A stretch of DNA of 64,000 bases from Hyphomicrobiales bacterium (GTDB lineage Bacteria; Pseudomonadota; Alphaproteobacteria; Rhizobiales; Rhizobiaceae). The stretch is taken from contig UEIJ01000002.1 in NCBI GenBank assembly GCA_900470195.1, positions 62,001-126,000 of the forward strand, given 5' to 3'. This document shows positions 1 to 7,845 of this stretch, piece by piece. The notes below the pieces were generated by a model. That model made no database searches. It was not told the origin of the DNA and saw only the letters and a list, made by a program, of their open reading frames with translations. Each line of letters opens with the position of its first letter. Positions within the stretch are counted from its first letter, which is position 1. A program made the translations under genes and the position numbers.

Positions 1-659
1 TAGGCGCGGGAAGCGGTGGCGGGCCTGTCGTTATATTTGGTCGACATAGCGCCCATGGCGTCGAACAGCACCGAAAGCGTCCAGTCGAGATCCTCGCAGC
101 CGCCTGCGAACATGCGGTCCTGCTTGCCATACTGGATCATTTCGAATGCATTGCCGATACAATGGTTCGAGGTCGCGCAGGCCGATGAAATCGAATAATT
201 GATGCCCTTGATCTTGAAGAACGTGGCAAGCGTCGCGGAAGCCGTCGAGCTCATGGCTTTCGGCACAGCAAACGGGCCGACCCGCTTCGGACCTTTTTCG
301 CGGGTGATGTCCGCGGAATCGACGATGGTGCGGGTCGAAGGACCGCCGGAACCCATGATGATGCCGGTGCGGTCGTTGGAGATTTCCTCTTCGGAAAGCC
401 CCGCATCTGCAATGGCCTGATCCATGGCAATGTGGTTCCAGGCCGTGCCACGGCCATGGAAACGCATCGCGCGCCGGTCGACGAGGGCTTCGACGTCGAT
501 TTTCGGGGCACCGTGCACCTGGCAGCGGAAGCCGAGCTCAGCATATTCCTCAGCGCGGGAAATGCCGGACTTTGCTTCACGCAGCGAAGCCGTGACTTCT
601 TCGGTGTTGTTACCAATCGAGGATACGATCCCCATACCCGTTACGACCACACGCCGCAT
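1..659 (-). CDS. fabB: 3-oxoacyl-ACP synthase I (partial, C-terminus outside window)
   Basis: This beta-ketoacyl-ACP synthase elongates acyl chains in the cytoplasm and is needed for unsaturated fatty acid synthesis together with FabA. About 219 N-terminal residues are visible; the rest lies beyond base 1. The N-terminus MRRVVVTGMGIVSSIG is typical of the FabB/FabF fold. The nucleophilic cysteine lies in SSACATSNHCIG, about residues 160-175. The ATG at 657-659 follows a clear AAGGAG ribosome site. The gene lies 162 bp downstream of fabA on the same strand, the usual fabA-fabB arrangement. FabF is the main alternative, but adjacency to fabA favours FabB. Confidence 0.93.
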   Translation of the reverse strand, partial: MRRVVVTGMGIVSSIGNNTEEVTASLREAKSGISRAEEYAELGFRCQVHGAPKIDVEALVDRRAMRFHGRGTAWNHIAMDQAIADAGLSEEEISNDRTGIIMGSGGPSTRTIVDSADITREKGPKRVGPFAVPKAMSSTASATLATFFKIKGINYSISSACATSNHCIGNAFEMIQYGKQDRMFAGGCEDLDWTLSVLFDAMGAMSTKYNDRPATASRA

Positions 660-821
660 CGCGTTCTCCTTTACACCTGTTCCGTGAGCGACGCGCCCTT
701 ATTGCGGACTGCCGCCTGTTCACGGTTACATAGGTGAGATCTTCGCATGTTTTGAGCGCGGCCGCATGAAAACTGTTCACTTTTTGCAGTCGCGCTCGTG
801 GATGATGATGATTGAGGCGCC

Positions 822-1340
822 TTACTGGCCCTCGCTGTCCTTCGACAGACCGACACGAAGATCGGTTGCCCGGTAGATGGTTTCGCCATCGGCTTTCAGC
901 CAGCCGTCAGCCGTGCCGAGCACGAGGCGGCCGCGCATGACGCGCTTGAAATCGATGCCATATTCAAGAAGCTTGGTATGCGGGCGCACCATGCCCTTGA
1001 ACTTGACTTCGCCGGTGGAGAGAGCCATGCCGCGGCCCGGCTCGCCGAGCCAGCCGAGGAAGAAACCGGTCAGCTGCCACATGCCGTCAAGGCCAAGGCA
1101 GCCCGGCATGATTGGATTGCCCATGAAATGACATGGGAAATACCAGTCGTCGGGGCGCACATCATACTCGGCGCGGATATAGCCCTTGTCGAACTCGCCG
1201 CCGGTTTCGGAAATATCTGTGATGCGATGGACCATCAGCATCGGAGGCAGGGGAAGCTGAGCATTGCCGGGGCCGAACATCTCGCCGCGCGCGCAGGCCA
1301 GGAGTTCTTCATACCCGTAGCTTGATTTCTGTTCTGCCAT
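822..1340 (-). CDS. fabA: 3-hydroxydecanoyl-ACP dehydratase/isomerase
   Basis: FabA dehydrates 3-hydroxydecanoyl-ACP and isomerises the trans-2 to the cis-3 product, which is the branch point to unsaturated fatty acids. The protein has 172 residues, the normal family length. The active-site histidine is in [13 protein letters not shown] and the catalytic aspartate in [10 protein letters not shown]. The open frame extends 16 codons further upstream, but the ATG at 1338-1340 directly follows AGGGAGG and gives the conserved [14 protein letters not shown] start. It is co-oriented with fabB and divergent from irr across a 243-bp region. Confidence 0.96.
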   Translation of the reverse strand: MAEQKSSYGYEELLACARGEMFGPGNAQLPLPPMLMVHRITDISETGGEFDKGYIRAEYDVRPDDWYFPCHFMGNPIMPGCLGLDGMWQLTGFFLGWLGEPGRGMALSTGEVKFKGMVRPHTKLLEYGIDFKRVMRGRLVLGTADGWLKADGETIYRATDLRVGLSKDSEGQ

Positions 1341-1583
1341 TACGCCTCCCTTGAGGTTCATTCTGTATCGACCGGCAATCCGGCCCAATTGTAGGTTTCA
1401 CCGGAACATCCCTACCACAGACAGTTTCCGGCAGTAAAATCATGCCTTGGATTAATTCGGGGTTTATCCGAAAAACCGCGCAATTCCCAAGGCTATTGAT
1501 AGTTATTTCGCAACGGCATATATCAATGTCAGTATGCAATGGGCAACAGCCCGTTTGACGATTGATGATTTTGCAACAAGCTT
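1341..1583. promoter_or_regulatory. Divergent fabA / irr promoter region
   Basis: This 243-bp gap must carry the promoters of both fabA (leftward) and irr (rightward). It is AT-richer than the flanking genes towards irr. I could not pick out a convincing iron-control or Irr box by eye, so no operator is assigned. Confidence 0.4.
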
Positions 1584-2042
1584 GTGACGGAACCAACGGT
1601 GAATATGCAGTCTTCACATACCCACTCGACGGTCTCGATGGAAGAGCAGCTCCGCCGCGCGGGCCTGCGTCCGACGCGGCAACGCGTTGCGCTTGCGAGC
1701 CTGATCTTCGCCCAGGGTGATCGCCATCTGTCTGCGGAAGATCTCCACGAAGAGGCTGTCATGGCCGACGTGCCGGTGTCGCTTGCAACGGTTTACAACA
1801 CGCTGCACCAGTTCACGGAAGCGGGCATGCTGCGCATCATTGCGGTTGAAGGCTCGAAGACTTATTTCGATACGAATATTTCGGACCACCAGCATTTCTT
1901 CCTGGAAGGAGAAAATGTCGTGTTCGATATTCCGCATGGCGAAAAAGGCCAGCCTACGGTTGCCAACATGCCCGATGCGCCGGACGGCATGGAAATCGTC
2001 AATGTGGATATCATCGTTCGCCTGCGCCGCAAGGGCCAGTAA
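1584..2042 (+). CDS. irr: Fur-family iron response regulator Irr
   Basis: Irr is the haem-responsive transcription regulator of Rhizobiales and represses or activates iron and haem genes under iron limitation. The 152-residue protein has a Fur-type winged-helix DNA-binding domain (LRRAGLRPTRQRVALASL, then VSLATVYNTLHQF) and the HQHFF histidine motif of the regulatory domain. It lacks the cysteine pairs of classical zinc-binding Fur proteins. The start used is GTG at 1584; an in-frame ATG at 1605 (MQSSHTH) is an alternative. A location next to fabA is common in this order. It is followed by a strong terminator. Confidence 0.9.
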   Translation: MTEPTVNMQSSHTHSTVSMEEQLRRAGLRPTRQRVALASLIFAQGDRHLSAEDLHEEAVMADVPVSLATVYNTLHQFTEAGMLRIIAVEGSKTYFDTNISDHQHFFLEGENVVFDIPHGEKGQPTVANMPDAPDGMEIVNVDIIVRLRRKGQ

Positions 2043-2073
2043 CAGGGCACCCTGTTTCAGTCGAAATTAAAAG

Positions 2074-2097
2074 AAAGCGGCCATGGCCGCTTTTTTT
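2074..2097 (+). terminator. Intrinsic terminator of irr
   Basis: A 20-bp perfect palindrome (AAAGCGGCCATGGCCGCTTT) is followed by a run of T residues through 2097, 32 bp after the irr stop codon. Confidence 0.9.
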
Positions 2098-2196
2098 GTT
2101 GCCTATTGGTGTGCATGGGGCTGAAAAGGGAAAAATTCTGCTGTCCCGGCTGAATCGCCTCCCAGATTTCGGCCGGGCCCATTCCATGGAGATATC

Positions 2197-2976
2197 ATGC
2201 GCAAACTGCTTGTCGCCGCAACTATCCTCGCCGTCTTCACCGCCGGCAGCGCCTTTGCAAAAACCATCCGGATCGGCGTAACTCCGGGGCCGCACGCCCA
2301 GATCATGGAAAAGGTGAAGGAAGTCGCTGAAAAGAACGGCCTTGAAATCGATATTCAGGAATTCTCGGATTATGTCATTCCGAACATGGCGCTCGCGGAT
2401 GGTGCGCTGGAAGCGAACTCGTTCCAGCACAAGCCCTATCTCGACAATCAGGTGGCCGATCGCGGTTTCGAAATTGTGAGCGTTGCCGAAACCGTCAACT
2501 TTCCAATGGGGCTTTATTCGAAGAAATTGAAGAATATCTCCGAGCTCGCCGACGGCGCGACGATTGCGATCCCCAACGATCCCACCAATGGCGGGCGCGC
2601 TTTGCTCGTTCTTGCCGAAAACGGTATCATCAAGCTCGATCCGTCCAAAGGGCTGAAAGTCAGCGCCCTCGATATCGTCGAGAATCCGAAGAACCTGAAA
2701 TTCGTTGAGCTCGATGCCGCCCAGCTTCCGCGCTCGATGGAAGATGTCGATGCTGCCGTCATCAACACGAACTATGCCATGGAAGCGGGGCTGAACCCGG
2801 CAACCGACCCGTTGGTGCGGGAAGGCGAAAAGGCGCCTTACGTCAATATTCTTGTCGTTCGTACCGCAGACAAGGATGCCGACTGGGTGAAGGCGCTGAT
2901 CTCTTCCTATCACAGCAATGAAGTGAAGGAATTCATCGCCACGACGTTCAAGGGATCGGTGATTCCTGCCTGGTGA
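2197..2976 (+). CDS. MetQ/NlpA-family substrate-binding protein (orphan)
   Basis: This is a 259-residue periplasmic binding protein of the NlpA/MetQ family, whose members deliver methionine or related ligands to MetNI-type ABC transporters. It has a signal peptide ending GSAFA before KTIRIGVTPGPHAQI. It then carries the family features YVIPNMALADGALEANSFQHKPYLD and TIAIPNDPTNGGRALLVL. Most family members are lipoproteins, but no lipobox cysteine is present here, so a soluble periplasmic protein is expected. No metN or metI gene is adjacent, so the ligand is unproved. The ATG follows GGAG at a good distance. Confidence 0.85.
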   Translation: MRKLLVAATILAVFTAGSAFAKTIRIGVTPGPHAQIMEKVKEVAEKNGLEIDIQEFSDYVIPNMALADGALEANSFQHKPYLDNQVADRGFEIVSVAETVNFPMGLYSKKLKNISELADGATIAIPNDPTNGGRALLVLAENGIIKLDPSKGLKVSALDIVENPKNLKFVELDAAQLPRSMEDVDAAVINTNYAMEAGLNPATDPLVREGEKAPYVNILVVRTADKDADWVKALISSYHSNEVKEFIATTFKGSVIPAW

Positions 2977-2990
2977 AACCATCAAGTGGA

Positions 2991-3014
2991 AGCGGGGCGA
3001 TTTTTCGCCCCGCT
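2991..3014. terminator. Hairpin between convergent genes
   Basis: A perfect 10-bp stem (AGCGGGGCGA / TCGCCCCGCT) with a TTTT loop lies between the converging metQ-like and GNAT genes. It lacks a long T-run on either side, so it may be a weak bidirectional terminator. Confidence 0.55.
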
Positions 3015-3020
3015 CGCTTG

Positions 3021-3497
3021 TCAGCCTTTCAGTTCCATTTGAATGTTGCGGAAGGGAAGGCCGTCGTCGTCTTCCGCTCGCTCGCCGGTGACTTTGAAGC
3101 CCAGGCCGTTATAGAAACGGCATGCTCGTTCGTTGTCGACATAGACTTCGAGCGATAACTCGCCCTTCAATGCCAAGGCGTGATGAATCAGGATCTGTCC
3201 TATTCCACGGCCTTGAACGTCGGGGTCAACGAACAGCCCGCCGATGAAACTATCGAGCAGACCGATAAAGCCCACCGGCCTGCCATCGATTGCCGCAACC
3301 CATGTTTCCGCCTTTTCGAGATAGACGTCTTCTATGAGCCTGCGCTGCTCTTGAAGTCGGTTTTCTCCAAGAAAGGAATGGGCTTCCAGGGAGGCTCTAT
3401 ACCAGATGGATGACAAGGATGATTTATCCGACCCATCATAGGCGCGGATTATTGCTTCGTGATTTTTCATGATTTCCAGAGTTTTGAATATGCACAA
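3021..3497 (-). CDS. GNAT-family N-acetyltransferase
   Basis: This is a 158-residue acetyltransferase of the GCN5 superfamily, predicted to transfer an acetyl group from acetyl-CoA to an unknown amine. The acetyl-CoA-binding motif A is visible as GGLFVDPDVQGRGIGQILI, and the C-terminal YNGLGFKVTGER strand-helix is typical. The start is uncertain: ATG at 3495-3497 (MCIFKTLEI) and ATG at 3468-3470 (MKNHEAIIRAY) both have weak ribosome sites, and the second fits the domain start better. It is convergent with the metQ-like gene. Confidence 0.85.
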   Translation of the reverse strand: MCIFKTLEIMKNHEAIIRAYDGSDKSSLSSIWYRASLEAHSFLGENRLQEQRRLIEDVYLEKAETWVAAIDGRPVGFIGLLDSFIGGLFVDPDVQGRGIGQILIHHALALKGELSLEVYVDNERACRFYNGLGFKVTGERAEDDDGLPFRNIQMELKG

Positions 3498-3691
3498 GAG
3501 TTCCGCCGCGCGGGCGGGTTCAAATCCGTTAAAACGGCAGCGATGAACGTCTGCGCATAAAACTCCTTCAAAATTTCAATTCAGCACGCAGCCGATCTGA
3601 TTGAGTGAAACCGGCGCTCTAATCGCAATATCGGTTCGTGCCGGGCGAAGTCAAGCTTCGCCGGTCCGTTATCAAGCACCGCAGGAAAGGA

Positions 3692-4264
3692 TCAGTCGAA
3701 AACCTCTCCGGGATAAACGCCCCAGAGATCCGATTGCTTTATCCAGCCGCGGACCCCGCCCATGTCCACCCGGCACCACTGGCCGGTGCACTCGCGCACA
3801 GTCCCGACCACACCCGGCTCGATCTCGGCCGCCAGCCCCGCTGTATCGCTGGCATCGCGGCGCATACTGATCATCGAACCCTGATCGTTCTTGAGCCAGG
3901 GGGCTGTGATAGCGGTTCGTTTGCCAGAAAGCAGCGACTGGTAAACCCAGCCTTCGGTACCGTCGGCATCGCGGATACGGCGCCAGTTGTCATATTCCTG
4001 GATAATTTCGACCGGCAGTCCTGCCTTCATGAAAAGCCATGAAACCGCATAATCACGCCCCGGTCCGATGCGCAGATTGACGCGAGCAGGTTTAAGGCTG
4101 ACGAAACGCGGAACGGGAAGTCCGCTCGCGCCGACAGTGGTGCCTGCGGGTTCTGCAGCCTGTGAGGCATGTCTGTGCGAAGCGCCAAGCGGCGCCAGAA
4201 TGAGAAAAAATGCTAGAAAGCCGAGCGTGGCTATCCAAAAGCGTTGCGAAAGTACTCTGTACAA
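3692..4264 (-). CDS. SH3-domain protein with signal anchor
   Basis: This 190-residue exported protein probably binds cell-wall peptides. An N-terminal hydrophobic segment (residues about 8-28, FWIATLGFLAFFLILAPLG) serves as signal peptide or anchor. It is followed by two bacterial SH3 repeats: LKPARVNLRIGPGRDYAVSW...GTEGWVYQSLL and then a region ending GVRGWIKQSDLWGVYPGE. No catalytic domain is visible. It stands alone between a GNAT gene and a hydroxyacid dehydrogenase. The exact role is unknown; SH3b proteins of this type often sit in the periplasm near peptidoglycan. Confidence 0.8.
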   Translation of the reverse strand: MYRVLSQRFWIATLGFLAFFLILAPLGASHRHASQAAEPAGTTVGASGLPVPRFVSLKPARVNLRIGPGRDYAVSWLFMKAGLPVEIIQEYDNWRRIRDADGTEGWVYQSLLSGKRTAITAPWLKNDQGSMISMRRDASDTAGLAAEIEPGVVGTVRECTGQWCRVDMGGVRGWIKQSDLWGVYPGEVFD

Positions 4265-4701
4265 ACTGCGACCTCTCGCCGTCCTGTCACGACAGAACGG
4301 CAGTAGCTTCGGCAGTAAAGGGAGCTGCGAGGCGACGTTGCCGTCCTGTTTTCAGGTCGGTGCATCCATTTGTGTACAACAGATGGAGATGCGACCTAAT
4401 TATTTGATTTCAAATGCACCTTTCCAGAAAGTCGTTGCAGGCTTTCCAAGAGGCACTTGAAGTTTCCGGTTTTTCTTTGTCTTTGCCGCTTCGCCTTGAT
4501 AGAGATGTTCAGCCGAAGCAATATCCCATATTGCACCGCCTTGGTTAAGGAGGTCTCAACATGAAGCTTCGGTTAACGCATTTTCGGGAAATGTGGGAGT
4601 AGGTTTCCCTTGGAAATGTGCAGGAAATTTCTTGGAGCGCGCCCTGTCGGTTGATTACACTACGGGCTGTTCCGGGGGCTTTGCTCAACAATGGGGTGGA
4701 G
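4265..4701. other. Gap upstream of the hydroxyacid dehydrogenase gene
   Basis: This 437-bp stretch between a divergent SH3 gene and the hydroxyacid dehydrogenase holds promoters for both. The only other object I can point to is a 13-codon mini-frame at 4561 with a perfect AAGGAGG. No longer coding frame with a credible start was found. Confidence 0.5.
4561..4602 (+). CDS. Candidate 13-residue leader peptide
   Basis: ATG at 4561 is preceded by a perfect AAGGAGG (4547-4553) with 7 bases spacing and encodes MKLRLTHFREMWE before TAG. It ends 99 bp before the hydroxyacid dehydrogenase start. The ribosome site is better than that of many real genes in the window, which suggests a translated leader or upstream frame. 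The short length makes coincidence possible. Confidence 0.3.
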   Translation: MKLRLTHFREMWE

Positions 4702-5706
4702 ATGTCGAACAAGAAGAAACCGCTGGTCGTTCTTACGCGAAAATTGCCGGACCCAGTGGAAACCCGAATGCGGGAACTGTTTGATGCGCGTCTGAACATA
4801 GACGACCACCGCATGAATCAGCCGGAAATCATCGCCGCGATGAAAGAAGCGGACGTTCTGGTGCCCTGCATCACGGATGTCATCGACGCGGCGGCAATCG
4901 AACAGGCTGGCCCCAATCTCAAGCTGATCGCAAATTTTGGCAATGGCGTCGACAATATCGACGTTGCCGCAGCCGCAAAGCGCGGAATTACCGTCACCAA
5001 TACGCCCAATGTTCTCACCGAGGATACGGCGGACATGACACTGGCGCTGCTGCTCTCCGTGCCAAGACGTCTGGTGGAAGGCGCCAACATGCTGGGCGAG
5101 CGCCACGGGCAGTGGCCGGGCTGGTCGCCGACCTGGATGCTCGGTCGGCGTATCTGGGGCAAACGCCTCGGCATTGTCGGCATGGGGCGCATCGGTACGG
5201 CTGTTGCCCGCCGCGCCAAGGCTTTCGGTCTTTCCATTCACTATCACAACCGCAAACGCGTCAGCCCGCAGGTCGAGGAAGAGCTGGAAGCGACCTATTG
5301 GGACAGTCTCGACCAGATGCTGGCCCGGATGGATATCATCTCGGTCAACTGCCCTTCGACGCCTGCCACATTCCATCTGCTGTCTGCACGTCGCATCGCA
5401 CTGATGCAGCCGACCGCCTATATGGTCAACACGGCCCGCGGCCAGATCATCGACGAAAATGCGCTGATCGAACTGATCGAGCAGGGCAAGCTGGCTGGCG
5501 CCGGACTGGACGTGTTCGAGAACGAACCGGCGGTCAATCCTCGCCTGCTGGCGCTTGCCGAAAAAGGCAAGGTCGTCCTTTTGCCCCATATGGGGTCGGC
5601 CACCATGGAAGGCCGCATCGACATGGGCGACAAGGTCATCATCAACATCAAGGCTTTTGTCGACGGACATCGCCCACCCGACCGCGTATTGCCGAACCGG
5701 GTTTAA
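4702..5706 (+). CDS. D-isomer 2-hydroxyacid dehydrogenase (glyoxylate reductase type)
   Basis: This 334-residue NAD(P)-dependent cytoplasmic enzyme reduces a 2-oxoacid, most likely glyoxylate or hydroxypyruvate, to the D-2-hydroxyacid. The Rossmann motif is LGIVGMGRIGTAVARR. The catalytic triad residues are Arg in NTARGQIID, Glu in VFENEP and His in LLPHMGSAT. An open frame continues 28 codons upstream, but the ATG at 4702 follows GGGTGGAG and starts MSNKKKPLVVLTRKLP, the normal N-terminus. Its stop overlaps the stop of the convergent hydrolase gene by 4 bases. A second family member, GhrA-like, is at 31260-32216. Confidence 0.9.
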   Translation: MSNKKKPLVVLTRKLPDPVETRMRELFDARLNIDDHRMNQPEIIAAMKEADVLVPCITDVIDAAAIEQAGPNLKLIANFGNGVDNIDVAAAAKRGITVTNTPNVLTEDTADMTLALLLSVPRRLVEGANMLGERHGQWPGWSPTWMLGRRIWGKRLGIVGMGRIGTAVARRAKAFGLSIHYHNRKRVSPQVEEELEATYWDSLDQMLARMDIISVNCPSTPATFHLLSARRIALMQPTAYMVNTARGQIIDENALIELIEQGKLAGAGLDVFENEPAVNPRLLALAEKGKVVLLPHMGSATMEGRIDMGDKVIINIKAFVDGHRPPDRVLPNRV

Positions 5707-6545
5707 CTTTTCCGGCTTGCGGTCTGCGTTTCTTCGGCATTCTTGCCGTCGATGAAACGCAGCACCGTGTGGGCGTAAAGACGTGGATTTTCGATGGGAA
5801 CGCCATGCCCGGCATCGGGCAGAATAATCAGCTCTGCGCCCGGTATCTGGCTGGCAATGAACTCTGTGTGCTCGCGTGTGATGGCGGTATCGCGATCACC
5901 AATGACAATCGCCGTGCGCACGCGGATGCGGGACAAGTCCGCATCCGTATAATTCGGCTCGTTGGCCCAGAGCGCATGAATTTCCCTGTCAATGCTCTCA
6001 TAATGGCGCAGTTCCGGTATCGGCTTTCCTTCGGCTCGTGCCTCGACATAACCGGTATTGCCGTCGGGCGTGGCGTTTGCCGCCTGCGCGAAAAGGCTTT
6101 TCAGCCGCTCGGGATAACGCATGGCGATATCGAGGCCGATAATGCCGCCATCGCTCCAGCCGACGAGATCGACCTTATCGATGTGGAGAAAATCGAGCAG
6201 CGCCACATAATCGTCTGCCATCAAACCATAGGTGATCGGCTCTACCGTGCGAGTGGAACGTCCCTGTCCGCGACTGTCAGCGACGATCACCGTGTGGTGA
6301 CGCGCAAGGATTGGAAGCTGCGCATCCCACACATGCTGGTCGGACAAGCCACCGGGAATAAGCAGGATCGGCGAACCGCTACCGATGATCCTGTAGTACA
6401 TCTGGATGCCGTTTAAATCGGCGAAAGCGGGAGGTGACGCGGGAATGGTCATGCGCGCAATTTTTTCAGTCGAAACGGGGGAGGGAAAAGACAAAGCGAA
6501 GCCGATCAGCAGAAGCGCAACCGTCAGTGTAGTCTTTCCCTTCAT
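5703..6545 (-). CDS. Secreted alpha/beta-fold hydrolase
   Basis: This 280-residue protein has an N-terminal signal peptide (TLTVALLLIGFALSFPSPVS) and an alpha/beta hydrolase domain. The nucleophile elbow is LVGWSDGGIIG, the acid is in IGDRDTAIT and the base histidine in DAGHGVPIE. The N-terminal portion (MYYRIIGSGSPILLIPGG) resembles esterases and proline iminopeptidase-like enzymes, but the substrate is unknown. Export to the periplasm is unusual for this family and is inferred only from the hydrophobic N-terminus. It converges on the hydroxyacid dehydrogenase gene. Confidence 0.85.
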   Translation of the reverse strand: MKGKTTLTVALLLIGFALSFPSPVSTEKIARMTIPASPPAFADLNGIQMYYRIIGSGSPILLIPGGLSDQHVWDAQLPILARHHTVIVADSRGQGRSTRTVEPITYGLMADDYVALLDFLHIDKVDLVGWSDGGIIGLDIAMRYPERLKSLFAQAANATPDGNTGYVEARAEGKPIPELRHYESIDREIHALWANEPNYTDADLSRIRVRTAIVIGDRDTAITREHTEFIASQIPGAELIILPDAGHGVPIENPRLYAHTVLRFIDGKNAEETQTASRKS

Positions 6546-6563
6546 GAATTCCCCGCCCCATTT

Positions 6564-7424
6564 TCAGGGTCTTCGGATAAGCGTCGGCAGATCATAGAGA
6601 TAGGCAATTCGCTTGATGGCATCCTGCAGCGGTTCCAGCGTGACCGTCATCGTATGGCCGCTCGCATGGATCAGTATGTCGGGCGATGCGCAGATGGCAA
6701 CATGGCCCTTCCAGAAGACGAGATCGCCGCGCTTCAGGTTCGAATAATTCGCATCGGGCCCGACTATTTCGCCAAGCGTGTTCTGCTGCATGTCGGAATC
6801 GCGCAGAACCTTGCGGCCCGCCACCCACATGGAAAGTTGCACGAGGCCGGAGCAGTCGATGCCGAAGCCCGACGTGCCGCCCCATAGATAGGGGGTGTGA
6901 AGAAGGGTTTCTGCAACGGCCACATAGTCCGTCGCGTGTTCGTCGACCGGCGCAATATGGCTTGCGATCAGCGCCTCACCGCTTTCCAGCAACGCATATT
7001 TCGTGCCTCGCGTCTCGGCAACGCCGACGATGCGCACGCGTGAACCGAGCGACAGTGCCTTCGTATGCGGGAAGCGAAGATCAGAGCCGGGATAAATGAA
7101 GGTACGGGGCACCACTACCATATGCGTGGCATCGCCCGCCGGGCGTTCCAGCGCGGCAGCGGAGACATAACCCGTATAACCGTCGCGTTCTGCCTGAACC
7201 CACGACCAGCCATCCATTTCCTCGAAGACGCGGACAGAATCGCCAAAGATCATCTGGGTCTGCGGCCCACTATCCATGCGCGGTTCGGCACGCAGGTCGA
7301 CAACCGGGGCGGAAACCTGCATCGGTATTCCTCCGATAAAACGCGCCGCTTCCACCTGCCCGGTCAGCCTTTCATCGGCGAGGTCGGGGCGATAGGCGTT
7401 GAGGCGGCGGTCGAGCATGGTCAA
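6564..7424 (-). CDS. C40 (NlpC/P60) peptidase with SH3 domains
   Basis: This is a 286-residue predicted cell-wall endopeptidase. SH3-like segments occupy about residues 35-150 (VVDLRAEPRMDSGPQTQ, then GWSWVQAERDGYTGYVS). The NlpC/P60 domain follows, with catalytic Cys in FGIDCSGLVQ, His in KGHVAICAS and a third polar residue in IHASGHT. I favour the TTG at 7422-7424: GGGAG lies 8 bases upstream and the TTG overlaps the TGA of the MarR gene, implying translational coupling. The ATG at 7416-7418 is the alternative. No signal peptide is visible, so any export route is unclear. Confidence 0.88.
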   Translation of the reverse strand: MTMLDRRLNAYRPDLADERLTGQVEAARFIGGIPMQVSAPVVDLRAEPRMDSGPQTQMIFGDSVRVFEEMDGWSWVQAERDGYTGYVSAAALERPAGDATHMVVVPRTFIYPGSDLRFPHTKALSLGSRVRIVGVAETRGTKYALLESGEALIASHIAPVDEHATDYVAVAETLLHTPYLWGGTSGFGIDCSGLVQLSMWVAGRKVLRDSDMQQNTLGEIVGPDANYSNLKRGDLVFWKGHVAICASPDILIHASGHTMTVTLEPLQDAIKRIAYLYDLPTLIRRP

Positions 7425-7816
7425 AGTGGTAACTCCCTTGCTTTGGCGATCACCAGATCACCCAGTCTTTCAACATAAAGTGCACCGGCGACCGTTCTTT
7501 TTACTAGCACATTTCGTCGGTCTTTTTCATCACGATGCCGGGAGACGAACTCAAGCGCGCCCATTGTGTCGAGCGCGCGGGTGATAACCGGCTTGGTAAC
7601 GTTCAGTTTTGCCGCAAGTCCCCGCACCGTATGCGGCGGGGGCTCCAGATAGATGGTCAGGAGAATGGCTGCCTGTCGCGTGGTGAGATCGGGCATCTCG
7701 TCGCGCACCTGTTCCAGCGACAGGGTTCTCAGCAATGTCAGGGCCTGCAACGGCTTCAGCTCAATTGGCATCCGGCTCCACCCGAACAGGGATTGTTTCG
7801 GAACCGTTTTATTCAA
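7421..7816 (-). CDS. MarR-type winged-helix regulator
   Basis: This is a 131-residue transcription regulator with a MarR winged helix: QAAILLTIYLEPPPHTVRGL, the recognition helix region AAKLNVTKPVITRALD, and a wing with RHRDEKDRRNVLV. It probably controls its own operon with the NlpC/P60 peptidase, whose start overlaps its stop by 4 bases. The start could also be the ATG at 7769-7771 (MPIELKPLQ). The ligand is unknown. Confidence 0.82.
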   Translation of the reverse strand: MNKTVPKQSLFGWSRMPIELKPLQALTLLRTLSLEQVRDEMPDLTTRQAAILLTIYLEPPPHTVRGLAAKLNVTKPVITRALDTMGALEFVSRHRDEKDRRNVLVKRTVAGALYVERLGDLVIAKARELPL

Positions 7817-7845
7817 TCTGCTTTCTGCGTTTCAGGCAAGGAGAT

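Noticed and set aside
1341..1583. An Irr or iron-control box in the fabA-irr gap
   Set aside because: No sequence close to the known palindromic iron-control motif could be identified by eye.
3640..3665. GGCGAAG/CTTCGCC hairpin taken as a terminator
   Set aside because: The stem is real, but there is no T-run on either strand and it lies just past the 3' end of the SH3 gene without further support.
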